The notes beneath the pieces are model-generated. The model searched no databases, had not been told where the DNA came from, and was given only the letters and a program-made list of their open reading frames with translations. A program made the position numbers and the translations under genes. DNA of 64,000 nt, from NCBI GenBank assembly GCA_027494135.1, contig JAOSJK010000001.1, positions 909,378 to 973,377 on the forward strand. The letters are read 5' to 3'. This stretch comes from Acidimicrobiia bacterium (GTDB lineage Bacteria; Actinomycetota; Acidimicrobiia; IMCC26256; PALSA-610). How positions within the stretch are numbered: position 1 is the first letter of the stretch; every line of letters starts with the position of its first letter. Below, piece by piece: positions 1-14,791 of the stretch.

Positions 1-1368
1 ACGGCCCTGGCCTGGCTCGTCGTGCGTACCGACCTACCCGGCCGGCGCGTGTGGCGCCTGGTCGCCCCGCTCCCCCTGGTGATCCCGTCGTTCGTCGGAG
101 CCCTCTCGTTGCTGGCGGCGTTCGCTCCCGGCGGCCTCGCCGACGAGCTGCTCTCTCCCCTCGGCCTCGATCGCATGCCACGCATCGAGGGGCTCCGCGG
201 CGCTGTGCTCGTTCTGACCCTGCTCACCTACCCCTATGTGTACCTACCTGTGTCGGCCCGGCTCGCCGCCCTGCCGCCGTCGCTGGAGGAGAGCGCCCGG
301 TCGCTGGGCCGCTCCCCATGGGGCGTCTTCCGCACGATCGTGATGCCGCAGATCTCGGGCGCCGTGTGGGCAGGAGCCCTGCTGGTCTTCCTGTACTCGC
401 TGAGCGAGTTCGGAGCGGTGCAGCTGCTGCACTACGACACGCTGACCCGCGCCATCTACTCGGCGCGGCTCTTCGACCGCGACGTCTCCCTGGCCCTGAG
501 CCTCGTTCTCGGCGCCGTAGCCCTGACGGTCGTGGCGGTGGAGCGCCGTGTCGCGGCGCGGCGCTCGCGCACCGAGGCAACGGGCGCAGGCGGATCGACG
601 CTGCAGGCTCCGCTCGGGCGATGGAAGGCACCCGCACTCGCCCTCGTCTCGCTCGTAGTGGGGCTCGCCGTCGTCGCACCGGTGGCAGTCCTCGTCCACT
701 GGGTCGTCCGTGGCGCGGCAGGAGACGCCAACCTCGACCTCGCCGGCCTCCTCGACCCCGCCATCGCCACCGGGCTGTTGGGGATCGTGACCGCGGTCGC
801 GGCACTGGCGGTGGTTCTCCCGGTCGCGTACCTCACAGCACGACACCGATCCCTCCCGGGGGGAGTGTCGAACGGTCTCGTCGTGAGCGGGTTCGCGCTG
901 CCCGGAATCGTCGTCGCCATCGCGTTCGTCGCAATGGTCCTCGCGGTGCCCGGCATCGACCGTCTCTATCAGACCTACACGCTCCTCGTCGTGGCGTACG
1001 TGGTCCACTTCGGCTCGCAGTCGATGCGCGCGGCCCAGGTGGCCGTCGACGGTGTGCCGCGGCGCGTCGAGGACGCAGCACGCTCACTCGGGGCCGGACG
1101 CGCGCGTCGCCTGCTCACCATCGAGCTTCCGCTGATGCGCGGCGGCCTCGCCGCCGGCGCCGGCCTGGTGCTGCTCTCGACGATGAAGGAGCTGCCCGCC
1201 ACTCTCGTGCTGCGCCCCATCGGCACAGAGACACTCGCCACGCAGGTCTGGGCTGCGTCGAGCGAGGGCTTCTACGCGCAGGCAGGCCTCGCCGCGCTCG
1301 TCCTCCTGTCGATCTCCGGGCTGCTCACGTGGTTCCTCACCGTCCGCAACCTCGAACGATCGCAGTAG
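1..1368 (+). CDS. ABC transporter permease, iron(III)/thiamine type, 5' end missing
   Basis: This is the inner-membrane permease of a binding-protein-dependent importer of the FbpB/ThiP kind, in which one polypeptide carries two permease domains. Two EAA loops are visible: EESARSLGRSPWGVFRTIV around 303-360 and EDAARSLGAGRARRLLTIE around 1069-1128, each followed by the expected hydrophobic helices. About ten to twelve membrane segments can be counted. The frame is open to base 1 (it encodes TALAWLV before the first GTG at 22), so the true start lies outside the window. The substrate-binding and ATPase subunits are not in the window. Iron(III) is the commonest substrate of this architecture, but the sequence does not settle it. 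Confidence 0.85.
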   Translation, partial: TALAWLVVRTDLPGRRVWRLVAPLPLVIPSFVGALSLLAAFAPGGLADELLSPLGLDRMPRIEGLRGAVLVLTLLTYPYVYLPVSARLAALPPSLEESARSLGRSPWGVFRTIVMPQISGAVWAGALLVFLYSLSEFGAVQLLHYDTLTRAIYSARLFDRDVSLALSLVLGAVALTVVAVERRVAARRSRTEATGAGGSTLQAPLGRWKAPALALVSLVVGLAVVAPVAVLVHWVVRGAAGDANLDLAGLLDPAIATGLLGIVTAVAALAVVLPVAYLTARHRSLPGGVSNGLVVSGFALPGIVVAIAFVAMVLAVPGIDRLYQTYTLLVVAYVVHFGSQSMRAAQVAVDGVPRRVEDAARSLGAGRARRLLTIELPLMRGGLAAGAGLVLLSTMKELPATLVLRPIGTETLATQVWAASSEGFYAQAGLAALVLLSISGLLTWFLTVRNLERSQ

Positions 1369-1373
1369 CTCTC

Positions 1374-2774
1374 GTGCGCTCGAGCCCGCGCCGCACTGCG
1401 TTCCTGGTCGGGCTCGGGGTGGCTCTCTGGTGCGCTCCGGGTGCGTGGGAGCGGTCGACGGAGAACGCTCGCACCACCGCCGACGAGCCGCAGTACCTGA
1501 TGACGGCTCTCAGCATCGCCGAGGACCGCAGTCTCGACGTGAGCGACGAGCGCGCCGCCGGTCGGTACCGCGCGTGGCACGCTGCCGGGCTCCCTCTCCA
1601 GGAGGAGGTGCAGGCCGACGGTTCTCGCGTCAGTCCCCACGATCCGCTGCTCCCGGCGCTCCTGGCGCTCCCGGTGGCAACCGGCGGCTGGCTCGCGGCG
1701 AAGCTCTCGCTCGGGGTTCTCGCGGGAGCACTCGCAGCCGCGATGGTCTGGGTGAGTGTCGAGAGGTTCGACGTGCCGCTGCGACTCGCCGTCCCGGTAG
1801 TGCTCGCGTTCTCCGCCTCGGCGCCGCTCGCCGTCTACGCGACACAGGTGTACCCGGAGATAGCCGCCGCGCTCGCCGTCACCGTCGCCATAGGCGCGAT
1901 CGCAGGGCATCCGACCCCGCGCTCGACAGCGGCTCTGGGCGTCGCGGTCGTCGCCCTGCCGTGGCTCTCCGTCAAGTACGCGCCGATCGCGGCGGCCCTG
2001 GTGGCGCTCGGTCTCGTGCAGGCGTGGCGTGAAGGGCACCGCCGCGACGTCGTCGCACTCGGAGTCGCTCTCGGGGCGGCCGCCGCGATCTTCCTCGCCG
2101 CGCACCTCGCCTGGTACGGAGGGTTCACCCCGTACGCTGCCGGTTCCCACTTCGCGTCAGGCGAGCTCTCCGTCATGGGCGCGAGCCCCGACTACGTCGG
2201 TCGCTCCTCGCGGATCGTCGGGCTGTTAGCCGACCGGTCGTTCGGGCTCGCGGCATGGCAACCGGCCTACCTGCTCGCCGTCCCTGCCTTGGGTGCGCTC
2301 ACGCGCCTGCGACCAAGGGGATGGAGCGCGCTCTCGCTGCCGCTCGCCGTAGGACTCCTCGACGCCGTCTTCGTCGCTCTCACCATGCACGGATGGTGGT
2401 TCCCAGGGCGCCAGGTCGTCGTCGTGTTGCCGGCAGCTGTGATCGCGGTCGCATGGTGGGCCGCACAGGTGCGAGTCGCTCCGTGGATCGTGCGCGCTGC
2501 AGCGATCGGCTCCGCCGCGGTCGGGGCGTCTGTCTTCGCATGGCTGGTCGCGCAGTCCCTGCTCGGCGACCTCAGGCTCGTCACGTCGTTCGAGACGCTC
2601 GCACACCCCTTGTGGCGCGCGTGGCGCGTGGCGCTCCCCGACTACCGATCCCCGTCCGGCTCCGGCCGTGCGCTGCACGCGGCGTGGATCGTGCTGTTCG
2701 CGCTGCTCGTCGCTTCGGGCCGGCACAGCGTCGCCGCCATTCCGAGCCGCGCTCGAGTTCCGTCAACCGCCTAG
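1374..2774 (+). CDS. polytopic membrane protein, possibly glycosyltransferase-like
   Basis: A 466-residue protein with roughly ten hydrophobic segments, beginning at a GTG five bases after the permease stop, so probably cotranscribed with it. Near the N-terminus it has a soluble-looking stretch ADEPQYLMTALSIAEDRSLD. An acidic DEPxY patch after the first helix resembles the first extracytoplasmic loop of lipid-sugar-dependent (GT-C fold) glycosyltransferases. That likeness is inference only; I recognise no diagnostic family motif. The C-terminus is a further helix and a short basic tail. No signal for export beyond the first transmembrane helix. Annotated best as a conserved membrane protein of unknown function. 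Confidence 0.6.
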   Translation: MRSSPRRTAFLVGLGVALWCAPGAWERSTENARTTADEPQYLMTALSIAEDRSLDVSDERAAGRYRAWHAAGLPLQEEVQADGSRVSPHDPLLPALLALPVATGGWLAAKLSLGVLAGALAAAMVWVSVERFDVPLRLAVPVVLAFSASAPLAVYATQVYPEIAAALAVTVAIGAIAGHPTPRSTAALGVAVVALPWLSVKYAPIAAALVALGLVQAWREGHRRDVVALGVALGAAAAIFLAAHLAWYGGFTPYAAGSHFASGELSVMGASPDYVGRSSRIVGLLADRSFGLAAWQPAYLLAVPALGALTRLRPRGWSALSLPLAVGLLDAVFVALTMHGWWFPGRQVVVVLPAAVIAVAWWAAQVRVAPWIVRAAAIGSAAVGASVFAWLVAQSLLGDLRLVTSFETLAHPLWRAWRVALPDYRSPSGSGRALHAAWIVLFALLVASGRHSVAAIPSRARVPSTA

Positions 2775-2790
2775 ACCAGGAGACACGAAC

Positions 2791-3327
2791 ATGCGGATCC
2801 GGCTTCTCACAGCTGCAGTGCTCACCTCTGCAGTCGTCCTCGCCGCGTGCGGCAACGATGACGGCGCCGACGTCCGGCAGATCGGAGGTGAGGTCTCGGG
2901 ATCGCAGGCGGCGTCGGGCACGGCCGAGTGCACGCCGATCGGCGACTTCGCCACGGCGGACACGACCGTCAACGCGACGCTCGACGAGTACTCGGTCACG
3001 CTCGACACGGAGGCCGTCACCACCGGCGCCGTCCACATCGCGGCCGAGAACATCGGCGACGAGCCACACGAGATCCTCGTCGTCGAGGCGGGGTCGCCGG
3101 ACGACCTGCCGGTGGGCGCCGACAACAGGGTCTCCGAGGACGACCTGCCCGATGGGTCGCTCATCGGCGAGATCGAGGCGTTCCCCGGGGGCCAGACCTG
3201 TGACGGGACCTTCGACCTCGACCCGGGCACCTACGTGCTGTTCTGCAACCTCGTCACCTCGCCCGGGGGCATCGAGGTCAGTCACTTCATGGAGGGGATG
3301 GCTACGACCCTCACCGTGACCGGGTGA
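2791..3327 (+). CDS. cupredoxin-like lipoprotein
   Basis: A 178-residue exported lipoprotein. The N-terminus has a basic start, a hydrophobic core and a lipobox ending LAAC (Cys about residue 20). The mature part is a beta-rich domain with the blue-copper style pattern: a His in DEPHEILVV, then LFCNLV, a second His in VSHFMEGM and a Met. This spacing is compatible with a type-1 copper site or a degenerate relative of one, so a role in extracytoplasmic copper binding or electron transfer is likely but unproven. A good ribosome site (AGGAG at 2778-2782) precedes ATG 2791. The gene stands alone between the membrane protein and groL. Confidence 0.75.
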   Translation: MRIRLLTAAVLTSAVVLAACGNDDGADVRQIGGEVSGSQAASGTAECTPIGDFATADTTVNATLDEYSVTLDTEAVTTGAVHIAAENIGDEPHEILVVEAGSPDDLPVGADNRVSEDDLPDGSLIGEIEAFPGGQTCDGTFDLDPGTYVLFCNLVTSPGGIEVSHFMEGMATTLTVTG

Positions 3328-3370
3328 CCCGGCCACACCGCAGGACCGGCGCGCGCTGCCCTGCCCCCGG

Positions 3371-3397
3371 CTTGCACTCGCGGGCCGCGAGTGCCAA
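3371..3397 (+). promoter_or_regulatory. CIRCE operator, upstream copy
   Basis: Inverted repeat CTTGCACTC-N9-GAGTGCCAA. It matches the CIRCE consensus (TTAGCACTC-N9-GAGTGCTAA) with the canonical 9-base spacer and is the more degenerate of the two copies. HrcA repressor binds such sites in front of chaperonin genes. It lies 95 bases before the groL start and 5 bases before a second, better copy. Confidence 0.8.
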
Positions 3398-3402
3398 CAT
3401 GG

Positions 3403-5138
<1,736 letters not shown>

Positions 5139-5165
5139 TCGCACCGGTATCACCACACGCACGCG

Positions 5166-5193
5166 GAGAGGGGCGCCCACGGGCGCCCCTCTC
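5166..5193 (+). terminator. hairpin terminator after groL
   Basis: A 13-base perfect inverted repeat (GAGAGGGGCGCCC and its complement) separated by two bases, 28 bases after the groL stop. There is no T-run after it, so it is a GC-rich hairpin of the sort often seen at actinobacterial gene ends and not a classical rho-independent terminator. Confidence 0.7.
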
Positions 5194-5281
5194 TCGTACC
5201 GCGACTCCTGGCCGCGCTCGTGGCGACCGAGGGGCGTTACTCTCGGGAGATGGATCCGGTCTCACCGTCTGTCGGCTGGGG

Positions 5282-6043
5282 GTGCTGCACCTCTACTACC
5301 GTGTCGACCGCGCCCGCGCCGAGCGTGAGCCGCAAGGAGCGAAGCGCATCCTCGACGCCGTCGAAGCCTTGAAGGCCGACGGGCATCAGGTGATCACCTC
5401 GGCGGTCCTCGGGCAGAAGGCCGACCTCGGATTCGTCGCCATCGGGCCCGACCTCGCGCGGCTCCACCGGTTCCAGCAGGAGCTAGCCGCGGCCGCGCTA
5501 GCGCCCGCATGGTCGTACCTGTCGCTGACCGAGCTCTCCGAGTACACATCGACCGAGGCCGACGAGCGTGAGCGCCTCTCGACCGTCGAGGGGCTCACCG
5601 GCGACGACATGGAGGCGGCCCTCGCCGCGTGGAGCGGCCGGATGTCGCTCTACGCCGAGAACAGGCTCCACCCCGTCCTCCCCGAGAAGCGGCTGCTCTG
5701 CTTCTATCCGATGTCGAAGCGGCGCTCGGCGCCCGACAACTGGTACGCGCTGCCGTTCGACGAGCGGAAGCGCCTGATGGGCGGCCATGCGCGCGTCGGG
5801 CGCACCTACGCGGGCCGGGTGCTCCAGCTCATCACCGGCTCTACCGGCCTCGACGACTGGGAGTGGGGCGTGACCCTCCTCGCCGACGACGCCGTCGCAC
5901 TGAAGGAGATCGTCGCCGAGATGCGCTACGACGAGGTCTCGGCACGGTACGCGGAGTTCGGTCCGTTCTTCACCGGTCTCGTGCTCGAAGCATCCGACGC
6001 GCTCTACCGTGTCGGTCTCAGCGACCCGGGAGGCAGCACATGA
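5282..6043 (+). CDS. hemQ: coproheme decarboxylase HemQ (chlorite dismutase family)
   Basis: Final enzyme of the coproporphyrin-dependent haem pathway of Gram-positive bacteria, decarboxylating coproheme to haem b with hydrogen peroxide. The protein of 253 residues has the actinobacterial HemQ signatures: FYPMSKRR with the catalytic Tyr at about residue 142, and GGHARVGRTYAG with the presumed proximal His at about 169, followed by LQLITGSTGLDDWEWGVTL. A chlorite dismutase would have a distal Arg context not seen here. The start is uncertain: GTG 5282 is the first good start in a frame that stays open upstream. Its TGA overlaps the ATG of the next gene (ATGA), so the two are coupled. Confidence 0.9.
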   Translation: MLHLYYRVDRARAEREPQGAKRILDAVEALKADGHQVITSAVLGQKADLGFVAIGPDLARLHRFQQELAAAALAPAWSYLSLTELSEYTSTEADERERLSTVEGLTGDDMEAALAAWSGRMSLYAENRLHPVLPEKRLLCFYPMSKRRSAPDNWYALPFDERKRLMGGHARVGRTYAGRVLQLITGSTGLDDWEWGVTLLADDAVALKEIVAEMRYDEVSARYAEFGPFFTGLVLEASDALYRVGLSDPGGST

Positions 6044-6294
6044 GACCCAGCAGCGAGCCGATACGGCTCTTCGTCTCCTTCCCCGAGAGCCTCGTGGGGC
6101 AGCCGGTGATCTTCGAGCTCGTCAAGCGCTTCGACGTCGTGCCGAACATCCGGCGGGCGAACGTCGAGGAGCACTCGGGCTGGATCATCTTGGAGCTCGG
6201 TGGCACCGAGGATGCCCGGGAGGCAGCACTCGCGCACCTCGCCGGCATCGGCTGCACCGTGAACCGGATGGAGGGCGACGTCGTCGCCGGATGA
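6040..6294 (+). CDS. NIL domain protein
   Basis: An 84-residue stand-alone NIL domain, the ferredoxin-like fold otherwise found at the C-terminus of MetN ATPases and of some ferredoxins, where it serves as a small regulatory or ligand-binding module. Recognised from FVSFPESLVGQPVIFELVKRF, the NIRRANVE turn and the GWIILELGG strand. No ATPase or iron-sulfur motif is attached. The ATG overlaps the hemQ stop by four bases, so it is translationally coupled to haem synthesis. What it binds is not known; a haem- or metal-pathway regulator is a guess from context only. Confidence 0.8.
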   Translation: MRPSSEPIRLFVSFPESLVGQPVIFELVKRFDVVPNIRRANVEEHSGWIILELGGTEDAREAALAHLAGIGCTVNRMEGDVVAG

Positions 6295-6385
6295 GCCATG
6301 ACGGCCCCGGTCCACCCCACAGCCCGAGAGCAACAAGCCGCCGGAGCTCTCCACCGAGCGCCCTCACCTGCCGATCAGGCTACTG

Positions 6386-9300
6386 ATGGACGCTGAACAG
6401 CGACCGCTCTCCGCGCGCGCGGAGCCGACCGACCTCGGGGAGCAGCGCTCCTCGGCGGTCTTCCTCTTCAGCCTCGAGCGCCGCCCCGACGGCTCGCTCG
6501 ACGTGCGCGGTCTCGCGGTCAACGACACGGCGAGAGCCCTGACCGGCATCGACTCCCCCGACGCGGGGCCGGTACCCCTCGACGGCCTCTTCGTCCCCGA
6601 TTCCGCGATCGAGGTCCTCGGTCACGTGAGACGCGCGGCGGCGAGCGGTGCGGCCCACGGATCCGAGACACAGGTCGTCTGCGAGGCCGGCGACGCCTCC
6701 GGGCCCGCCACCTTCACACCCGTCTCCGATACCGAGGGAGGGGTCACCGGTGTGGTCATGGTCACGTCGCCGATCTCGGCGCTCTCGTCCGCCGACCGCG
6801 CGAACAGGGCGGCCGGCGCCGGCGACGCGTCCATCGGCTCGTTCCGGTCCGAGCTCGGGCTCGGAAACGTCTTCGTCAGCGACGACCTGGCCGCGGTGCT
6901 CGGGGTGTCCCCGGAGGATGCGCTCGGGCACGGCTGGCTCGACGCCGTGCACCCCGACGACAGGGAGACGGTGCGCTCGGCCATCCGCGAGGCGGAACAG
7001 AACGCGAAGGCCCTCGACCTGAGCTGCCGCATCCGCACTCACGACGGCGACATCCGCTGGGCGCGCATGCGCGCCGCCCCACTGCTCGGCGACGCCGGCT
7101 CCGCGACCGGGCACGTCGGAACGCTGGAGGACACCACCTCCCACCACGAGCTCGAGATCCGCAACTCCCGGTTCGCCACGACCCTCGACTCCACCACCGA
7201 CCTCGTCACCTACCACGACAGCACCGGTCGGGTCACCTACATGAACGCGGCCGCGCGGGCCTTCTTCGGGATCGGACGCGACGCGCCGCTCCCGGACCTG
7301 TACCCACCGGACCTCTCGGAACCCCCAACCGAGGGTGAGGCGGCGATGCGCTCGGCGCTCGTCGGCGACGGCAGGTGGCAGGGAGAGCTCACGATGACTG
7401 GTGACGGGGGACGACGAATCACTGCGTCCGTCGTGCTGGTCGCCCATCGCGACGCCTCCGGGACAATCGAGTACTACGCGGGCATGGCGCGCGACGTCTC
7501 GGAGCAGCGCGCCGCCGAGGAGGCCCGGAGGCGCTCGGAATCCACGCTGCGCGCAGTCGTCCAGCACTCACCTCTCGGCATCCACGTCCTCGACGACCAG
7601 GGCAGGGTGCAGCTCTGGAACCAGGCGAGTGAGCAGATCTACGGGTGGACGTCGGAGGAGGTCCTCGGGCGGCGGGCGCCATACGTCACGCCGGCCGAGG
7701 CAGCCGGCTACGAGGAGCTGCGAGCGAGGGTCCTCTCCGGCGAGACGATCGAGGGGCAGGAGGTGCGCCGGCTGCGCAAGGACGGCTCGACGGTCCACCT
7801 GAGCGTCTTCGCCGCCCCGCTGCGCGACTCCACCGGGCGCGTCATGGCCACCATCGCGGTCGTCGCCGACATCACGTCGAGGGTCGAGGCCGAGCACGTC
7901 CTGCGCGAACGCGAGGGGCTGATGAGCGCGCTGGTGGAGAGCGCTTCCGACATCATCTCGATCGTCGAGCGCGACGGCACGATCCGCTACTCGAGTCGGG
8001 TCTCCGAGCGGATGCTCGGCTACGTGGAGGGCTCGGCGCCCGGTCTCAAGATCTTCGACATCATCCACCCCGACGAGGTCGATTCCGTTCGCAGAGTCTG
8101 GGACGAGCACATCGACCACGCCGGCTTCGTGAGCCCCCTGGAGCTCCGCGTGCTCAAGGCCGACGGGACCTGGCTCCAGGTCGAGATCATCGCCAACAAC
8201 CTCCTGGACGATCCGTCGGTCGCCGGCGTGGTCGTCACGAGCGCGACGTGACCGAGCGCAAGGCGGCCGAGGAGGCGCTGCGTCGTAGGGACGAACGGTT
8301 CAGGGCGCTCGTGCAGAACCTCGCCGAGGCGATCGTCGTGATCAGCCCCGACGGCGAGATCCTCTACAACACGCCGACGGCTGCAGCCATGTTCGGCGAC
8401 AGCGAGCCCGACGGCTCCGGCAGGGCGGTCGCACCCCTCTTCGAGAAGCTGCACCCCGACGACCGCGACACCACCGCGACGGTGCTCGCCTCCGCCTGGA
8501 CCGCCTCCGGCACCGTAGGCCCCGTGGAAGCTCGGGTCCGTCACGCCGACGGCCACTGGGTCTGGGTGGAGGCCCTGGCGCAGAACCTCCTCGACGACCC
8601 CGCGGTCGGCGGGATCGTCGTGACCATGCGCGACGTCACAGAGCGCCTCGACGCCGAGCGCCTCAACGCCCGCCAGGCAGAGATCCTGGAGCTGGTCGCC
8701 CGGGGGGTGCCGCTCGACGAGACGCTCGAGTCGATCGCCCTCGCCTTGGAGGCGAGCGACACCGGCCTCCGCTGCGCGATCTTCCTCCTCGACGAAGACG
8801 GCTCCACGCTCCGGGCACGAGCCGCTCCCAGCCTCGATGCAGCCTTCCTCGACCAGGTGGAGGTCGCCCAGGCGGTCAGGGGCGGCTGTCTCTATGGGGT
8901 GTCGATCCAGGACCGGGCATCGACGCGCGTCGCCGACGTCGAGAACGAAGTCGCCTGCAGCGGCTGCAGTGCCGTCGCCCTTGCAAACGGGGTCCGCGCG
9001 TGCTGGTCGACGCCACTGGCCTCCTCGATCTCCGAGGAGGCCCTGGGCGCGCTCATGGTCTACGCACACGCGCCGGGGCTCCCGTCGCAGGCTCAGGAGC
9101 GCTTGATGGCGGTCCTCGCCGACGTCGCGGCCATCGCGGTCGAGCGGAAGCGCTTCGAGGAGCGGCTGTCGCACCAGTCGCTCCACGACCCCCTGACGGG
9201 CCTGCCGAACCGGACCCTCTTCCACGACCGGCTCGTCCACGCGCTCGAGCGCTGCCAGCGGACACGCTCGGAGGTCGGCGTGCTCTTCCTCGACCTCGAC

Positions 9301-10512
9301 CGCTTCAAGCAGGTGAACGACGGTCTCGGTCACGATGCCGGCGACGAGCTCCTCGTGGTCACTGCGCAGCGCCTCCTGTCTGCCGTCAGGCCCGGCGACA
9401 CCGTCGCGCGGTTCGGCGGCGACGAGTTCACCGTGCTCTGCGAGGACCTCCCCGCAGCATCGGCCGGGCAGAGCGCAGCGGAGATATCGGAGCGCCTCCT
9501 CGCCGCGATCTCGGAGCCGCACTCCCTACTGGGGACGGAGGTCTTCCTGGGCGCGAGCGTCGGGATCGCGATCGCAATCGATACCGAGACCAGCCCCGAC
9601 GACCTGGTGCGCGACGCAGACGTCGCCATGTACCACGCGAAGCAGCGCGGCAAGGGGCGCTGGGAGATCTTCGACGAGGCGATGCGCGAGCGAGTCCTCA
9701 CGCGTCACGCGACCGACAGCGCCCTGCATCGGGCGATCGAGCGCGGCGAGCTCCGTCTCTTCTACCAACCGATCGTCGCCGTCGCCGACCAGAGCTGCGT
9801 CGGTGCAGAGGCCCTTGTCCGCTGGCAGCACCCGGAGCGCGGCCTCGTCCTCCCCGGCGAGTTCATCGGCCTCGCCGAGGAGACCGGGTTGATCCACGAC
9901 CTCGGCCGCTGGGTCCTGCGCGAGGCGGCGACGCAGGCCGCCCGCTGGCACCTGGGCGCCCCGGAGGACTTCGCCGTGTCGGTCAACATCTCGGCTCATC
10001 AGCTCGCAAGGGGCGACCTCGACGAGGTCGTCGGCGAGGCGTTGGAGGTGAGCGGGGCGGCGCCGCAACGCATCTGCCTGGAGATCACCGAGAGCGTCCT
10101 GATGGACGACACCGACGCGATCGTCGAGGTGATCCGTCGCGTCAGGGACCTGGGCGTCCGGTTCAGCATCGACGACTTCGGTACCGGATACTCGTCTCTC
10201 GGCTACCTGAAGCACTTCCCCGTAGACGCCGTCAAGATCGACAGGTCGTTCGTGAGCGCGCTCACCTCCGACTCCGGCGACGCGACGATCGTCTCTGCCG
10301 TCGTCGGCCTCGCACACGCGCTGGATCTGAAGGTGGTCGCCGAGGGCGTCGAGACCCCCGAGCAGCTCGCGGAGCTCGTCGCCATCGAGTGCGACCACGC
10401 TCAGGGCTTCTACTTCTCCCCGCCCCAGCCCGTGGCCGACCTCCGCCGCATCTTCTCCAGGAACAGGTGGCGCGTCTCCGACGCCCCCGGTCGGGGCCGC
10501 CGCCGGCGCTGA
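6386..10512 (+). CDS. multi-PAS/GAF diguanylate cyclase-phosphodiesterase (GGDEF-EAL), frameshifted
   Basis: A signalling protein of about 1,375 residues that makes or breaks cyclic di-GMP. The first 621 residues (6386-8251) hold four PAS domains (about 130-250, 260-375, 385-500, 510-621). After a one-base deletion near 8242-8244 the reading continues in the next frame (8242-10512) with RDVTERKAAEEAL, a fifth PAS, a GAF-like domain, GGDEF and EAL. RFGGDEF at 9409-9429 is intact and is preceded by RPGD five residues upstream, the inhibitory I-site. The EAL motif (GAEALVRW) and DDFGTGYSSL are intact, so both activities are possible. No membrane helix is seen; the protein is probably cytosolic. 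The break falls inside a PAS-linker motif, which argues for a sequencing error. Confidence 0.9.
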
Positions 10513-10532
10513 GCCGACTCGTTCATCCGCCC

Positions 10533-10559
10533 GTAACAACCGGGCGACCACGTCGAAAC
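10533..10559 (+). promoter_or_regulatory. putative GlnR operator upstream of amt
   Basis: Three half-sites spaced exactly 11 bases apart: GTAAC (10533), GCGAC (10544) and GAAAC (10555), each separated by six bases. This is the gTnAC-N6-GaAAC arrangement bound by GlnR, which controls amt-glnK-glnD in Streptomyces and mycobacteria. The middle site is degenerate. It ends 56 bases before the amt ATG. Confidence 0.5.
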
Positions 10560-10615
10560 ACGCCCCTGCGACTCTGCCGTACGAGAAACCCCGTTCACGG
10601 CATTGGAGACGCGGG

Positions 10616-11860
10616 ATGGAGATCAACGCAGGAGACACCGCCTGGGTGCTCACCTCGGCCGCACTCGTCATGTTCATGACGCCCGGCCTCGCCCTCTTCT
10701 ACGGCGGCATGGTGCGCTCGAAGAACGTTCTCGCGATGCTGATGCAGAACTTCTTCTCGCTCGGTCTGGTCAGCGTCGTCTGGGCAGCATTCGGGTTCTC
10801 GCTCGCATTCGGCGGCACCTCGAAGTGGATCGGCAACTTCGACTTCGCCGGCCTGCAGGACCTGCTGACCAAGGCGCCACCCGGCTTCGAGGGACTCACC
10901 GTTCCACCACTGCTGTTCATGTCGTACCAGATGATGTTCGCGATCATCACCCCCGCCCTCATCACCGGCGCCATCGCCGACAGGATGCGCTTCCAGGCGT
11001 GGGTCTGGTTCCTCGGCCTCTGGCTGGTCCTCGTCTACACGCCGGTCGCACACTGGGTCTTCGCCCCCGCCGGCTGGCTCGCCGATCGCGGCGCGCTCGA
11101 CTTCGCAGGTGGGACCGTCGTCCACATCAACGCCGGCATCGCCGCCCTGGCCGTCGTGCTCGTGCTCGGGAAGCGTCGCGGCTGGCCGGGGACCGCCATG
11201 CCGCCGCACTCGCTGCCGCTGACTCTCATAGGAACAGGAATCCTCTGGCTCGGGTGGTTCGGGTTCAACGCCGGGTCGGCACTCGGCGGCAACGACGTCG
11301 CGGCCCAGGCCTTCGTGAACACGCACCTCGCTGCCGCAGCCGCCATGCTCGGATGGCTGATCGTCGAGCGGCTCAAGGGGGGCCACGCCACGACCCTCGG
11401 CGCGGCGTCGGGAGCCGTAGCCGGCCTCGTCGCCATCACCCCCTGCGCCGGATTCGTCTCGGGGATGGCCCCTATCATCATCGGGCTCATCACCGGCGCC
11501 CTCTGCTTCCTCGCAGTGAGCCTCAAGTTCCGCTTCGGCTACGACGACTCGCTCGACGTGGTCGGCGTCCACCTCGTGGGCGGGGTGATCGGCTCGCTGC
11601 TCCTGGGCCTCTTCGCCGACAAGACCGTCCTCGGCACCGGTGCCGACGGCGTCTTCTTCGGCGGCGGTTGGGACCTGATGATCGACCAGGTCGTCGCCGT
11701 CGTCGCAACAATGGTCTACTCGTTCACCGTGACGTACGCGATATGCATCGCCCTGAAGAAGATCCTCCCGGGCGGGCTGCGTGCGACCGAGGAAGAGGAG
11801 CACACTGGACTCGACCTCACACAGCACTCCGAGGTCGGCTACGCGATGGCCGAGCGCTAG
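10616..11860 (+). CDS. amt: ammonium transporter
   Basis: Amt/MEP/Rh family channel, 414 residues, about eleven membrane helices, importing ammonium under nitrogen limitation. Diagnostic segments are the N-terminal ALVMFMTPGLALFYGGMV, the signature DFAGGTVVHINAG, and WFGFNAGSAL. The two pore histidines are recognisable in VVHINAG and GVHLVGG. A GGAG ribosome site lies before ATG 10616. It is followed after 21 bases by the PII gene, whose product would plug this channel, and then by glnD. Confidence 0.97.
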   Translation: MEINAGDTAWVLTSAALVMFMTPGLALFYGGMVRSKNVLAMLMQNFFSLGLVSVVWAAFGFSLAFGGTSKWIGNFDFAGLQDLLTKAPPGFEGLTVPPLLFMSYQMMFAIITPALITGAIADRMRFQAWVWFLGLWLVLVYTPVAHWVFAPAGWLADRGALDFAGGTVVHINAGIAALAVVLVLGKRRGWPGTAMPPHSLPLTLIGTGILWLGWFGFNAGSALGGNDVAAQAFVNTHLAAAAAMLGWLIVERLKGGHATTLGAASGAVAGLVAITPCAGFVSGMAPIIIGLITGALCFLAVSLKFRFGYDDSLDVVGVHLVGGVIGSLLLGLFADKTVLGTGADGVFFGGGWDLMIDQVVAVVATMVYSFTVTYAICIALKKILPGGLRATEEEEHTGLDLTQHSEVGYAMAER

Positions 11861-11881
11861 GCGCGAGAAGGAGAGCGAACC

Positions 11882-14761
<2,880 letters not shown>

Positions 14762-14791
14762 GTTCGGCGAGCAGCGCCTAGTCTCGTTCCG

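Noticed and set aside
6386..10512. Pseudogene call for the PAS-GGDEF-EAL gene and the other frameshifted genes
   Set aside because: Each break is a single base, often in a G or C run, both halves keep intact motifs, and several of the genes are essential. Sequencing error is far more likely.
10528..10546. Hairpin CGCCCG/CGGGCG after the PAS-GGDEF-EAL gene as a terminator
   Set aside because: Only a 6-base stem with a 7-base loop and no T-run, and it overlaps the better-supported GlnR half-sites.
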